From: Panacagrimonas sp041603235
GTDB taxonomy: Bacteria > Pseudomonadota > Gammaproteobacteria > Nevskiales > Nevskiaceae
Assembly: GCA_041603235.1 (NCBI GenBank)
Contig: JBFIES010000009.1
Span: 113,492 to 177,491, forward strand
Length of the DNA: 64,000 nt
Direction of reading: 5' to 3'
A program made the position numbers and the translations under genes. Under the pieces are notes generated by a model. It was not told the origin of the DNA. It saw nothing but the letters and a program-made list of their open reading frames with translations, and did no database searches. Shown one piece after another: positions 1 through 9,165 of the stretch. Within the stretch, counting starts at the first letter, position 1; the number at the start of each line of letters is the position of its first letter.

Positions 1-1
1 C

Positions 2-937
2 ATGTTCGCACTCTACAAAGGCAACATCGCCCTGCATCTGGGCCTGCAAGCTCTGGCTTTCGGTTCCTTCCTGACAGCCCCTGTCCAGCGCTTCTTCTGG
101 GTCAGCCTTGCGCCTCTCTCTGATGGCCGAAGCTTCAATGAGATGAACATCGTCGTGAACGTAATACTGTTCGGGCTCTGTTTCCTTGGGTCTTACTGGC
201 TGTTCTTTGCCAACCGTCAAAGCAGTCCGCTCAGAAGGCAAGACACAGCCAAACTCGGTCCGAAGGCCCCTAGTCGGCTCAAGTCTGGCGTGGTCGGCCT
301 CTTGTTTTTGGCGAGCTGGATCGCCTCCGCCGTATTTTTTGTGCTGACCCCCGGGCTCGCGGGCAGCGACTTTGCCCGCCGTTTGGCGTCGCCAAGCATC
401 ATCGCTGCACACGACGCCGTTCTTGATTCATCCCTTCCGCTACTCGTTCTCGCAGCGATGGCAGGTCTGCTGTTTGCGGGGTGGCGGATTATTTTATCTG
501 GTCACGAGCAATTGGCGCGCCGCAATGCTGAAGCCTACGTTGCCGTTTCCGCCGGTACGCTCATGGCCGGTGTTTTCATTTATTGGGGCTACGCTCTGGG
601 TTTGCCAACCCATGAGACTTCTCTTGCTGGTGTCTTCTACGCGACCAGCGGCCTCCTCATTCTGTTCTTTGTGTTTCTGCTTCTCTTTGCAGTACGCAGC
701 AAGCGCCCCGCAATGCTTCGTGAATGGACGTGGTTCGCCGTGCTGCTGGCGCACAGCCCGGGCATCCTGTACGCCGCGCTGTATCTGATCGATGCCATTG
801 GGTTTATCACCGAGCCCTACGCCCAACAGGGACACGGCTACCAGATTGCCGCTGCAGTCGGGTTGTTTGTGCCGATGATTCTGGCCCAGCTTATCGCCAT
901 TTCGTCTGCCGAAACCCGGCGCTACGCCATCAGCTGA
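2..937 (+). CDS. Multi-pass membrane protein of unknown function, possibly 5'-truncated
   Basis: This 311-residue product has about eight strongly hydrophobic stretches separated by short charged loops, including ones near residues 50-70, 95-117, 140-160, 180-200, 208-230, 240-262 and 280-302. It is therefore almost certainly an integral inner-membrane protein. I recognise no catalytic or transport motif. The first ATG lies at the second base of the window, so the real start may be upstream and the N-terminus may be missing. The next gene is convergent and begins 54 bases beyond the stop codon. No function is proposed. Confidence 0.6.
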   Translation: MFALYKGNIALHLGLQALAFGSFLTAPVQRFFWVSLAPLSDGRSFNEMNIVVNVILFGLCFLGSYWLFFANRQSSPLRRQDTAKLGPKAPSRLKSGVVGLLFLASWIASAVFFVLTPGLAGSDFARRLASPSIIAAHDAVLDSSLPLLVLAAMAGLLFAGWRIILSGHEQLARRNAEAYVAVSAGTLMAGVFIYWGYALGLPTHETSLAGVFYATSGLLILFFVFLLLFAVRSKRPAMLREWTWFAVLLAHSPGILYAALYLIDAIGFITEPYAQQGHGYQIAAAVGLFVPMILAQLIAISSAETRRYAIS

Positions 938-991
938 CGCTCTGCCCGCTGGGATGCTCCCTCGTGACATTGCGTCAGCTGTGCATGACGC

Positions 992-1909
992 TTACGGAGC
1001 CTCTATGCCTTTCCACGGCAGGCGATAGCCGGTCTCGTACAAGCCATAGCCGATGGTGCCATCGGCGAGGCGATACTCCATCAGTTGTTCACGCAGCACG
1101 AAGGTGTCGAGCGGGAACAGCCAGCTGAAGAGCGGTTTGGCAGTGAAGCTGTAGTTGCGGTCCTTTTCGTCCACGAAGCTCCACTCCGCACTGGCGACCG
1201 ACAGGCCGTCTTCGGCAAACGTCATGCGATCGTCCAACTGCTTGACGCGCAGCCAGCGCTCGCCGTCGTGGAACATGCGCATGTAGGCAGACTGGCCGGT
1301 GGTGGAAATGCCGTGAATGCCCGCCAGCGCCATGCCGTTCTCAAACACTGGCCAGGCCAGTCGGTAATGACGCAAGGCATCCCAGTTGCGTGGCCCAGCA
1401 GCGATGTCACGAAACCCCTTGCCGTCAAAATCAGTGCGATTGCCGCGATGCATCCAATGTCCGCTGACATTGGAGACGCCTTCGAGATGGATGTGCGCAA
1501 TCTCGTTGGCAAACGAGCCGTCCTTGTCGTGCGACATGGCAATGGAGTCTTCCATTGGATGCAGCTCATCCCAGCAGAGATCCAGCGAAAAATCCTGCGA
1601 CTCGAACTTGATGCGGGTTTTCTTCAAGGGCACTTCAGCGTGCACATGCATGCCGGCGACATCAATCCCGTTCGCCGGACGTTCTTCGGTGTACGGCAAG
1701 TTGAGATTGGTGCGCGTAAATATGGGCGAGCCGTCCTGGAAGACAATCAGCCAGCTGTTGGTCTCGCGTTGATTCTCCAGCACGCCGATGCGGATGAAGA
1801 CGCCGCTGCGCGTCTTAGGATCGTAGCCGTTGTAGTAAAAACTCTGGCTCCAGCGCGGATTGCCATCACCGCTGATAAGGCCTTCGTATTTTTCATAATC
1901 AGGTTTCAC
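992..1909 (-). CDS. Conserved hypothetical protein encoded with a phosphotransferase (possible AttH/CrtC-like fold)
   Basis: This soluble 305-residue protein has no signal peptide and no membrane segment. It is rich in aromatic residues and short strands (for example SWLIVFQDG, HLEGVSNVSGHW, WSFVDEKDRNYSF), which suggests a mostly beta structure. I associate such proteins, found beside APH-type phosphotransferases, with the DUF7064/DUF7065 or AttH/CrtC-like lipid-binding fold, but this is from memory. Its ATG overlaps the stop of the preceding gene by four bases (ATGA, 1906-1909), so it is the last gene of a translationally coupled three-gene operon. A role in modifying or binding a lipid, terpenoid or steroid-like small molecule with the kinase-like neighbour is a guess. 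Confidence 0.65.
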   Translation of the reverse strand: MKPDYEKYEGLISGDGNPRWSQSFYYNGYDPKTRSGVFIRIGVLENQRETNSWLIVFQDGSPIFTRTNLNLPYTEERPANGIDVAGMHVHAEVPLKKTRIKFESQDFSLDLCWDELHPMEDSIAMSHDKDGSFANEIAHIHLEGVSNVSGHWMHRGNRTDFDGKGFRDIAAGPRNWDALRHYRLAWPVFENGMALAGIHGISTTGQSAYMRMFHDGERWLRVKQLDDRMTFAEDGLSVASAEWSFVDEKDRNYSFTAKPLFSWLFPLDTFVLREQLMEYRLADGTIGYGLYETGYRLPWKGIEAP

Positions 1910-2454
1910 TTTGTCTCTCCATCGCCAATCAGTTTTTCGATTTCAGGTAAGCCACTGTCTGCGCCTTCCCATCCCTGCATCGCAAGCCAGGCGCGTTCGC
2001 GCAGCAGCATCTCTTTTGCGTGTGCCATCACGTCAGACTCGATGGCACGTCGGCAGTCTTGGTCAGGCAGCGTGGAGCTGGCCTGTGAGAAGGTGCCGAT
2101 AGATTCGCGCAGGGTCAGATTGGCTGCTTCTATCTGCTCAGGTTCGGCGCCTGCGCGGGCCAGTAGATTGCGTCCGCTTTCTGCCGTTGTCCTCATCGCC
2201 TCCAGCGCCGAAGCCAGTTCTGGGGTGCCGCCGGCTTTGGCTGAAAGATCGTCAGCGAGTGTTACGAAGCTTTGAAGTTCGAAGCGGTCATAGCGGTACT
2301 GCAATGGCATTCGCTGCGCGAGTAATTGCAGACTGCCAATGATGAGCTGGGCCTGCTCCTGTGCGAGGCGGTTGTCAGGGTCGACTGCAGGCAGCACGAC
2401 GTCAGTGAGTGCTTTGATCAGCGTCGGTATTTGAAAGCTTGCGCGAAGTTCCAT
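1906..2454 (-). CDS. Small helical protein in the phosphotransferase operon, unknown function
   Basis: The product has 182 residues counted from the ATG at 2454, which directly follows the stop codon of the phosphotransferase gene with one base between. A longer reading from 2535 would overlap that gene by 80 bases and adds an unlikely Cys-rich leader, so I rejected it. The protein looks all-helical (IPTLIKALTDVVLPAVD, LAQEQAQLIIGSLQLLAQR) and has no signal peptide, metal site or nucleotide-binding motif. It is coupled to both neighbours by 1-4 base junctions, which implies co-production with them, perhaps as an accessory subunit. The family is not known to me. Confidence 0.6.
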   Translation of the reverse strand: MELRASFQIPTLIKALTDVVLPAVDPDNRLAQEQAQLIIGSLQLLAQRMPLQYRYDRFELQSFVTLADDLSAKAGGTPELASALEAMRTTAESGRNLLARAGAEPEQIEAANLTLRESIGTFSQASSTLPDQDCRRAIESDVMAHAKEMLLRERAWLAMQGWEGADSGLPEIEKLIGDGETK

Positions 2455-2455
2455 G

Positions 2456-3652
2456 TCAGAGCACCTGTTCGAGTTGAGTGTGCAGTTCGTCCAGCAGCCG
2501 GTAGGAAATGCCGGCAAGCCATGCGACAAGCACATCCTGATGCGTCTTGCCGTTGCGGGGCGCGCGGTATCCCGTGGCCAGCGTGATGGCGACGCACTTG
2601 TAGCTGTTGAGAATGTCGTAGTACTGCAGCGACTTTTGATTAACGCTCAGGCCGCTCGCCTTTTCGTACTGTTCAAAGTAATCGTCGCGTGACATGAAGC
2701 CACCGACCAAGGGCGTTTTTCCGTCTTCGTGCAAGTGACCGAAGATCGGTTTGCTCGACCAGGTCAGGTCTTCGTGGCGGTCACCAAAATAGGCCAGCTC
2801 CCAGTCCAGCCACGCGGAGATACGATAGTCGGGTTCGGTAAACAGGAAATTGCCAACGCGGTAATCGCCGTGCACGACTGAGATGTGGTCCATCTTCGGC
2901 GGATTGCGGCGCAGCCAGCCCATTGCAATACGCATAAGGGGGATGTCTTCATGCGCGTCTTCCTCCCACACGCGCTCCCAGCGGTTTAGGTTCCAATCCA
3001 TGGCCTGTTCGCCGGACGACGGTGCGTCGTACGAAGACAGGTCTGCATTGCGCCAGTCAAAGGTGTGGATCTTTGCCAGATGCTCAACAAACTGTGCGCC
3101 AAGTGTCTGGCGAATCTCTGGCGGCATGTAGGTTGCAACGCCACTGACGCCACCGGCCGACTGAGTGGGTTTGGTCACGCCCTTTGCAAAGCCATAAATA
3201 ATGGCGGGATAAGGCAGGAACTCGGCGTAGGGATCCATCCAGTAGGTGGGCGGAACCGGCACCACACCTTCCATTGCCTTGATCAGCTGGAACTCCCGCA
3301 GACGACTGGTTTCGGTAATGGCCTCGGAGGGCTCCATGCGCAGGACCAGGGGTGTCGAGGTTGCGTCTGCACCTTCGGGCGTCCAGTTGAGCGTGAAGGC
3401 CACCTGCAGTTTGGATGCGCCGCCCGATAGCCAGCTCACCTGTGAAATCGTGAACGGCGACTTCAGCTGGCTGCGTAGCAAGGCCTCCAGACCTGAGGTC
3501 AGGCTTGCCAGGGTTAATTTCTCGAATGGAGGACCTGTGCGCCGTTCCAGTTTGCGTGTGAGCACACGATCAATTTCCTTTTCACACGGAAAGCGCTTGC
3601 GCAGTTGCGCGATCCACTCCGCGCTCGGACGATTCTTGTCCACGATGCTCAT
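2456..3652 (-). CDS. APH-family phosphotransferase (small-molecule kinase-like)
   Basis: This 398-residue protein carries the hallmarks of the aminoglycoside phosphotransferase/choline kinase fold. The catalytic loop is HGDYRVGN at residues 261-268 (Brenner motif HGDxxxxN) and the metal-binding DWE is at 283-285, followed by FGDRHEDLTW. Residues 70-110 form the N-terminal lobe, with an SGGASKL turn at the nucleotide site. Environmental members near lipid or steroid genes are annotated as putative aminoglycoside phosphotransferases or as acyl-CoA dehydrogenase-associated kinases. There is no resistance context here, so I infer phosphorylation of an unknown alcohol-bearing metabolite. It is the first gene of a three-gene operon and is divergent from a TetR gene, a common arrangement for repressor control. 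Confidence 0.85.
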   Translation of the reverse strand: MSIVDKNRPSAEWIAQLRKRFPCEKEIDRVLTRKLERRTGPPFEKLTLASLTSGLEALLRSQLKSPFTISQVSWLSGGASKLQVAFTLNWTPEGADATSTPLVLRMEPSEAITETSRLREFQLIKAMEGVVPVPPTYWMDPYAEFLPYPAIIYGFAKGVTKPTQSAGGVSGVATYMPPEIRQTLGAQFVEHLAKIHTFDWRNADLSSYDAPSSGEQAMDWNLNRWERVWEEDAHEDIPLMRIAMGWLRRNPPKMDHISVVHGDYRVGNFLFTEPDYRISAWLDWELAYFGDRHEDLTWSSKPIFGHLHEDGKTPLVGGFMSRDDYFEQYEKASGLSVNQKSLQYYDILNSYKCVAITLATGYRAPRNGKTHQDVLVAWLAGISYRLLDELHTQLEQVL

Positions 3653-3766
3653 ACTGTCTCCTCGGCTATTCGTTCTGATCTGTCGTGCCCTGGCCGACCC
3701 TCATTGGGGGAGCGACGGAGCGCGGGCACTAATGTTCTGCCAGTGAAGCGCTGCGAGGTTCCCATT

Positions 3767-3798
3767 AAATAGACAGAGCGTCAAGTGGAAATAGACAG
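3767..3798. promoter_or_regulatory. Direct repeat AAATAGACAG x2 in the phosphotransferase/tetR divergent spacer
   Basis: Two exact copies of AAATAGACAG lie at 3767-3776 and 3789-3798. They start 22 bases apart, about two helical turns, so they face the same side of the DNA. A possible promoter toward tetR follows (TGACAA at 3801-3806, 17 bases, TAAGAT at 3824-3829). Same-face direct repeats in a divergent regulator/operon spacer are candidate operator half-sites, although TetR operators are usually inverted repeats. Confidence 0.35.
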
Positions 3799-3904
3799 GC
3801 TGACAATTGACGTCCGAAGTCGGTAAGATCGTTACACGCTTGGGGTTTGAGGTCCGGCTGTCTCCGGCCCAATGCCTCTTTTCAAGTTAATCCTCTGACT
3901 CTTC

Positions 3905-4546
3905 ATGCCTCGCATCGAACCCAGACCGACACGTGCCAGACGCGCCAAACCGGGGGCTCAGCCCAAGGCATCTATCGAGGATCGTCTTTTGGCGGCAATG
4001 GAGCGCCTTCTGGAAAAAGGGCAGCGCTTCTCTTCCGTAACCGTCGAGCAGCTCACGCAGGAAGCAGGGCTCGCCCGCGCCACCTTCTATCTGCACTTTC
4101 GCGACAAGAGTGAGCTGGTCGTGCGCCTGATGAGTCACGTCACCGAAGAACTCATCGCCAGCACCGGTAACTGGCTGGGAAATTCTGAAGTGGCTCGGCG
4201 CAAAGATTTGCAGCAAGCCATGTTCTTTGTCGTTCACACATTCAAGAAACATCAGGCCATTCTGGCCGCCGTGAGCGATACCGCATCGCATGACCCCGAG
4301 GTCGCGCATTTGTATCAGGCCATGATTGATCAGATCAGCGAGCAGTCACGCAGAGCATTGGCCACGGTCAAGCGCAATGGACTGAGTCGGCCGGATGCCA
4401 CCAATGACGTGGCAGATGAGCTGAGTGGGATGCTCGTGACTTACTGTGCACAGAATGTCGGCAAACGTGATGGCGCGGAGCTGGATCGTCTTGCCAGGGC
4501 GCTTGGCTATATCGCAGCGTCTGCCATGTTTTCTGACGCTGCTTGA
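3905..4546 (+). CDS. TetR/AcrR-family transcriptional regulator
   Basis: This 213-residue protein has the TetR N-terminal domain. A basic leader (about residues 1-22) is followed by helix 1 (EDRLLAAMERLLEKG) and a helix-turn-helix at about residues 46-66 (TVEQLTQEAGLARATFYLHF) that matches the family signature, including the FYxHF end of the recognition helix. Residues 75-213 form the helical ligand-binding and dimerisation domain. It is divergent from the phosphotransferase operon across a 252-base spacer, so the simplest inference is repression of that operon and perhaps of itself, relieved by a small hydrophobic ligand. The ligand cannot be read from the sequence. Confidence 0.88.
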   Translation: MPRIEPRPTRARRAKPGAQPKASIEDRLLAAMERLLEKGQRFSSVTVEQLTQEAGLARATFYLHFRDKSELVVRLMSHVTEELIASTGNWLGNSEVARRKDLQQAMFFVVHTFKKHQAILAAVSDTASHDPEVAHLYQAMIDQISEQSRRALATVKRNGLSRPDATNDVADELSGMLVTYCAQNVGKRDGAELDRLARALGYIAASAMFSDAA

Positions 4547-4718
4547 ACCGCGTCGGCCAAGCCGGGTCATCACGTTTGCCTGCGGTCTGTCACCCGAACA
4601 TGCAGTTCTAGCTGCCCGTGATGATGCAAAGACGGTGATCTGCGCTGATCGAGACTGATCGGTGGTCGTTCGCTTCCATGCGTTCTTCAGCGCATGGCAC
4701 ATGGATAGAATGCACTGC

Positions 4719-5816
4719 ATGAACAAGCAGACATCGAGCGTAGAAGTGCCGCAGATCGAACTTCCCATCAAGTTGCAGGGGCTGCCCGGCAGTCCGTATA
4801 CGAGAAAGATGCTGGCAGTGCTTCGTTATCGCCACTTGCCGTATCGCCTCATCCTCAATCTTCCGCAGAATCCCGACGTGCCCGGTAATGGCGAGCAACG
4901 AGCCACCTTGCCTGTGCCCAAGGTGCCGTTGTTGCCCACGTTCTATTTGAAAGATGAAGCAGGAAAGCTGCAGGCCGTAACCGATTCCACCCCCATCATC
5001 CGCAGGCTCGAGCAGGCCTTCGAGCAGCGCAGTGTGATTCCTGCTCACCCGGTGGCGCGCTTCCTGAACTACCTGCTGGAAGACTATGCCGATGAATGGC
5101 TGACACGTTGCATGTTCCATTACCGCTGGACTTACGCAGCGGACATCAACAAGGCAGGCCAGGTGTTGCCGCTGTATGCAAGAGTGGATCTGCCTGAACC
5201 GGCATGGAAGACGTACGTCGAGCGATTCACCGAGCGTCAGATCGGGCGCTTGCATGTTGTGGGTTCAAACGAAATGACAGGGGCGGCTATCGAGGCCAGT
5301 TACCAACGGTTTCTGAAACTGATGGAAGCTCATCTGAGCGGCTCGCCATTTCTCTTTGGCGGGCGTCCGGCTTCTGCCGACTTTGCGCTGATGGGGCAGC
5401 TCACATGCTTGACGCACTTTGATCCCACGCCGACGCGTTTGTGCGAGCAACACGCGCCCCGTATTTACACTTGGGTGGAGCGTCTGGAAGATCTGAGTGG
5501 GCATGAGGTCAGCGACGACGACTGGCTGGAGCCATCGTCATTGCCGAGCTCGCTGAGCGAGCTGTTGGTTGAGGTTTCACGTACCCACATGCCGCAGCTG
5601 CTGGCCAACGCACACGCCGTTCGGGCCGGGAAGAAGGAATTTGAAACCCGGATTGGTGGCAGTGCCTGGGTCCAGCCCAGCTTTCCTTACCAGTTGAAAT
5701 GTCTGGTCTGGATCCGTGAGGAGTTCGCAACGCTGTCGGCTGAAGACCAGCAGACAGCTAGAAACATTCTCGAGCACGCTGGGCTGCTGCCGATCATTGA
5801 TGAAGCCGTAGCCTGA
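4719..5816 (+). CDS. Glutathione S-transferase-like protein (thioredoxin fold plus helical domain)
   Basis: Read from the ATG at 4719 this is 365 residues. The N-terminal part (LPIKLQGLPGSPYTRKMLAV) resembles the GST thioredoxin-fold domain, where SPYTRK takes the place of the usual SxxxxR active-site turn. VPKVPLL and the DSTPIIRRLE stretch correspond to the cis-proline and glutathione gamma-Glu sites (DSTxI in place of ESxxI). The helical C-terminal domain includes FLFGGRPASADFALMGQL, very typical of GSTs. The total length is greater than the usual ~220 residues because of inserted and C-terminal helices. Other ATGs lie at 4662, 4701 and 4710; none has a convincing ribosome-binding site, so the start is uncertain. 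Function is probably glutathione transfer or redox chemistry on a hydrophobic substrate. Confidence 0.75.
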   Translation: MNKQTSSVEVPQIELPIKLQGLPGSPYTRKMLAVLRYRHLPYRLILNLPQNPDVPGNGEQRATLPVPKVPLLPTFYLKDEAGKLQAVTDSTPIIRRLEQAFEQRSVIPAHPVARFLNYLLEDYADEWLTRCMFHYRWTYAADINKAGQVLPLYARVDLPEPAWKTYVERFTERQIGRLHVVGSNEMTGAAIEASYQRFLKLMEAHLSGSPFLFGGRPASADFALMGQLTCLTHFDPTPTRLCEQHAPRIYTWVERLEDLSGHEVSDDDWLEPSSLPSSLSELLVEVSRTHMPQLLANAHAVRAGKKEFETRIGGSAWVQPSFPYQLKCLVWIREEFATLSAEDQQTARNILEHAGLLPIIDEAVA

Positions 5817-5875
5817 GTGGCCGTGCAAACTCGATCATCAGCCAATGCAGTCCTATTCAGTGCACGGACGTGCGA

Positions 5876-6877
5876 TCAGGCTTCGGATACTTGCAACGCG
5901 CTGTTTTGTCGTGCGGCGGCCAGCCCGCGTTCGCGACCGTAACGCGCATAGGCGCTGCGATTCACCGGGTTGTGGTAATACCAGTACGCCTTGATGAAGA
6001 GCGGCAGATGGGGGATCCAGTAACGACTGTGGTCGGGTGGAATCACAGGCTCTGAAACTCCCGGTGTGACCTCGGCCATCACGATGCCGGGGCCTTCCAT
6101 GGTATTGCGACTGGCAAGCACTTTGCCGGCGGCATCCACAATTTGTGTCGCGCCGACGAAGTGGGACTCCATATGAAAGCTGGCATCGGTGCCGGGCAGC
6201 AGCAGGAATTTTCCAGATAGCGGTCCACAGTGACTGGCCTGCAATACCGGCGCCCCCAGTCGCCGTGCGAACTCAACCGGTGCCTGTTCGCTCATATAGC
6301 GGTTGTACTGTTCGATGGAGCGCAGCATGCCTTCGGTAACAGGCCAGTTGGATGGCATGGTCCACCAGTGCGTGCCGGTCATGGCCAGTTCAACCTTGCC
6401 GATCATGCGACGGATGGTCTGGTGTCGAACCAGTTCCCAACACACGGCCGCGCCGATGGTTCCAAGTTCGGTCTCCCACACGCCGTCATCCGAGCCGCCC
6501 ACATAGAAGGCGTTTTCCCACATCGTGGGCAGGTCCTTGTCGTGTGTGTGAACCTTGCCGCTGGATTCGGCCAGAACGTAGCGGTTGTAGATCTCGCCGC
6601 GACTTTCCACCAGCATGGATCCGCCAAAGCTGCCGCCGTGCTTGCGTGCAAGGCGAACCATCATGTCGATGGCTGCATTGCTCTCAGGAAGCACGATGCG
6701 ATAGGCCTCTTCGCTGGGTGCGATACGCCCGGTGAAAAACTCCGGAAGTCCAACCACGTCTGCACCCTTGCTGAAGGCTTCTTCAGCCATGCGCTCGGCC
6801 ATCTCAATATTGGCCGCCACATCTCCCATGTGGGTTTCCATCTGTACGGCGGCGGCTTTGATTGGTTTGCGGGTCAT
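5876..6877 (-). CDS. Nitrilase/carbon-nitrogen hydrolase family protein
   Basis: The product has 333 residues from the ATG at 6877 (MTRKPIKAAAVQ, the usual family start). An in-frame extension to 6976 is Arg- and Cys-rich and unlike the family. The catalytic triad is visible: Glu46 in LPEFFTG, Lys114 in HDKDLPTMWE and Cys146 in AAVCWELVR. The enzyme should hydrolyse a carbon-nitrogen bond in an amide or nitrile through a thioester intermediate in the cytoplasm. Its substrate class cannot be fixed from the sequence. It lies 145 bases downstream of imuB on the same strand, where dnaE2 often sits in other genomes; whether it is transcribed with the SOS cassette is unknown. Confidence 0.85.
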   Translation of the reverse strand: MTRKPIKAAAVQMETHMGDVAANIEMAERMAEEAFSKGADVVGLPEFFTGRIAPSEEAYRIVLPESNAAIDMMVRLARKHGGSFGGSMLVESRGEIYNRYVLAESSGKVHTHDKDLPTMWENAFYVGGSDDGVWETELGTIGAAVCWELVRHQTIRRMIGKVELAMTGTHWWTMPSNWPVTEGMLRSIEQYNRYMSEQAPVEFARRLGAPVLQASHCGPLSGKFLLLPGTDASFHMESHFVGATQIVDAAGKVLASRNTMEGPGIVMAEVTPGVSEPVIPPDHSRYWIPHLPLFIKAYWYYHNPVNRSAYARYGRERGLAAARQNSALQVSEA

Positions 6878-7022
6878 GTGATGACATGTACGAGCTGACA
6901 GGCGAATCCTGATCTTGTCGCCTTGCAAATGCGGAGGCAAGCAGCGGACGGAATCGTTTGAGTGCTGGCGTCGCAAATCTGATTCTTGCGATGACGCAGC
7001 ATGCTTTCTTCAGCAGTGGGAC

Positions 7023-8471
7023 TCAGGCCCACCATCCGTGCAGAAACCATTGTCCGCTTTCCAGATCGCGAAAGACCCATGCGCGGCCGCCGTTGATGTC
7101 GATGCTGAGATAGTCACGGCGCACGTCATGGTCATCCCACCAGCCAGCTTCAATGCGCTCGAAGCGTGGCTCAAACGAAAGCTCCGGTGGTGGCATGGGC
7201 CACGGTGCATCCAGTAGCAGGGTAGGCCGATCAGCCGGCATGTTCTGTGTGTGCGGAGAAGCCGCGCGTTTTGCACTGCAATTGTTTTCTGGTCCGGTAC
7301 CGGTGATCTGCAAACTGGCATATTCGGGGCGATGGTCTTCATGTGCACGTGGAACCCAGACACGTTCTTCACCGAGTCGCGCGCGGATTCTTTCAACGGC
7401 TGCATGCCAGGCTTGTTGCTGTGAGGCGCTGTTGTCAAAGAAATCATTCTGCGCAATGGCAGGCTCATCGAATTCTTCTGCAATCAAGACAAGTTCGCGT
7501 GCAGCCATGGGCAGGCCGTCACGTTCAAGGCGTTCCTGCAGCGCGTTGAAGATGCGGTTGATGTCGCGGTGCGGGTCTACAAAACGAGCGTGGATGCGTG
7601 TGCATCGCGCGCCGGCATGACCGACATCGAGCATCACGCTGCACAGGCCGCGGTCGCGAGCGCGCAGATAGCCCTGCAGTTCACCGCACAGTCGGCGCAG
7701 CGGAAACTGCAGGTGTCCGGTGTTTTCTGTTTCTGCAGGCAGTTCCAGGCGGCGTCGAAAGCTCTCCGGCGGGACGATCGCATCAAAAGGTTCAGCGGCC
7801 TGTCCCAGAAGCTGGTCGAGCTGTCTTCGGCGGTCTGTGCCAAACCGCTTGCTGAAAGCCTCGCGCGGAATGGCGAACAAATCCTTCAGCGTGCGCAGGC
7901 CCACGCCCGACAGCGCATCAAGCGTCCTGGACGGCCAATGCAAGACATGGATGGGCAGCGGAGCCAGCGCATCGGTCAGGGATTCTGCCTGCTGCAAAGG
8001 TTCGTTCTGCCCCGCGCAGGCACGCAAGGCAGCGGCAGTGCGTGTGGGCGCAATACCAATTTGCGCAACATGCCCCATCTCGATGAGTTCCTGACAAATC
8101 TGTTCGCGCAGGGTCGGCAGGTTTCCGAACAGTTTCAGACTCTGGCCGATCTCCACCCACAACAATGCACGTGGCAAACGGCCCGGCTCGGATAAATCCT
8201 GTATCTGTGCGGCCACCGGCTGGCCGAAGCGATAGAGCCAGTGCGCCAGGCTTTCCAGCAGACGGTGTTCGGCCGCTGGCTTGCGGACCTTGCAGGTGAG
8301 CTCGGGAAACAGCGACATCGCCTGCGTCATGGCCATGCCTGCCTCGCAGGATGGGGTGCCGGTAATCAGCCAGCGTTGCGAGCCGTGCTGGTCAACGACG
8401 ACCGCATCATCCTGTTCAATGCCAAGTGCAGCGCGCGGCAGCAGGGGGAAGTGAAGGCAGAGCCAGAGCAT
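7023..8471 (-). CDS. imuB: ImuB, catalytically inactive Y-family polymerase homologue
   Basis: This 482-residue protein has the Y-family polymerase layout but lacks the catalytic acidic residues. The N-terminus reads LWLCLHFPLLPR, where active enzymes have an Asp-containing strand, and the second site reads LLWVEIGQSLKLFG (residues 103-116), the ImuB-type replacement. The thumb region DALSGVGLRTLKDLFAIPR carries the helix-hairpin-helix. The C-terminal tail ends in WWDDHDVRRDYLSIDINGG and FRDLESGQWFLHGWWA, typical of ImuB. In known cassettes ImuB links ImuA and the polymerase DnaE2 to the beta clamp for error-prone lesion bypass. It starts 22 bases after imuA. No dnaE2 follows it in this window. 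Confidence 0.9.
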   Translation of the reverse strand: MLWLCLHFPLLPRAALGIEQDDAVVVDQHGSQRWLITGTPSCEAGMAMTQAMSLFPELTCKVRKPAAEHRLLESLAHWLYRFGQPVAAQIQDLSEPGRLPRALLWVEIGQSLKLFGNLPTLREQICQELIEMGHVAQIGIAPTRTAAALRACAGQNEPLQQAESLTDALAPLPIHVLHWPSRTLDALSGVGLRTLKDLFAIPREAFSKRFGTDRRRQLDQLLGQAAEPFDAIVPPESFRRRLELPAETENTGHLQFPLRRLCGELQGYLRARDRGLCSVMLDVGHAGARCTRIHARFVDPHRDINRIFNALQERLERDGLPMAARELVLIAEEFDEPAIAQNDFFDNSASQQQAWHAAVERIRARLGEERVWVPRAHEDHRPEYASLQITGTGPENNCSAKRAASPHTQNMPADRPTLLLDAPWPMPPPELSFEPRFERIEAGWWDDHDVRRDYLSIDINGGRAWVFRDLESGQWFLHGWWA

Positions 8472-8493
8472 GACGTGGACAAGGGCCGCAGCA

Positions 8494-9165
8494 TCATGCC
8501 GCTGGCCGGATGCCCGGATTCAGCAGCTGTGCTGTGTTGTGTCCGGATTGGAGCGTGCTTTGCTTGCCGGCAGCGGGGCGTGCGCCGCGACATTTCAGCA
8601 CTTCCACACGCGGCACTGCGTGTTCGCGCCAGATCCGCAAGCGCAGCGCGCTGGTGGTGGATTCACTGGCGTAGGCCTCGGGGCGGATCAGCAAGGCAAA
8701 GCTGTCACTGCTTTCTGCAGCCAGTTGCAGGCGGCGCAAGGCCGCCGACTCAATGCCGGCGGCCCACATCAGGATGCTGCCACCGGCCCGCAGCAGTAGT
8801 TCGGCAGACCATAGGCCATTGGCAATGCTGTCCGGTTTGAGAACCAGCAGCTGTGTCAGTTGAATGCCGGAGGACTGTAGCCTTGGCGCATGGGGACGAT
8901 GCGGCGGATCAATCAGAGCCACAGGTGATCCGCCCTGTGTGAGTCGTGCAAGCAGGGGCAGGCTCAGGCTCATCTCGCCCGATCCAATACGCACGGAAAG
9001 AATTTCGCTGACCGCGCCGATAGGCCAGCCTCGGCCCGGCAGCAGCCGGTCAAGTGCTTCAAAGCCGGTGGAAGCGGTGCGGATCGGAGCCTGCTCAGTG
9101 GCTCGCCAAAGCTGCGGCCCCAGCAGGCTGCGGACATCTACAGGTGTGGAAAGTCGGGGTTCCAT
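8494..9165 (-). CDS. imuA: ImuA, RecA/SulA-like translesion synthesis accessory protein
   Basis: The product has 223 residues from the ATG at 9165, and its first 28 bases overlap the end of the VOC gene; a GTG at 9177 is an alternative start. The fold is RecA-like. TGFEALDRLLPGRGWPIGAVSEIL resembles the segment that leads into the Walker A loop of ImuA/SulA proteins, but the P-loop itself is degenerate (RIGSGEMSLSL), as is usual for this family. ALIDPPHRPHAPRLQSSGI and RLRIWREHAVPRVEVLKCRG also match ImuA. With imuB directly downstream and lexA upstream, it is part of the LexA-controlled mutagenesis cassette. Confidence 0.85.
   Translation of the reverse strand: MEPRLSTPVDVRSLLGPQLWRATEQAPIRTASTGFEALDRLLPGRGWPIGAVSEILSVRIGSGEMSLSLPLLARLTQGGSPVALIDPPHRPHAPRLQSSGIQLTQLLVLKPDSIANGLWSAELLLRAGGSILMWAAGIESAALRRLQLAAESSDSFALLIRPEAYASESTTSALRLRIWREHAVPRVEVLKCRGARPAAGKQSTLQSGHNTAQLLNPGIRPAA

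Noticed and set aside
2456..3652. Aminoglycoside resistance gene
   Set aside because: The kinase fold is shared, but the neighbours and length point to a metabolic phosphotransferase; nothing supports antibiotic resistance.
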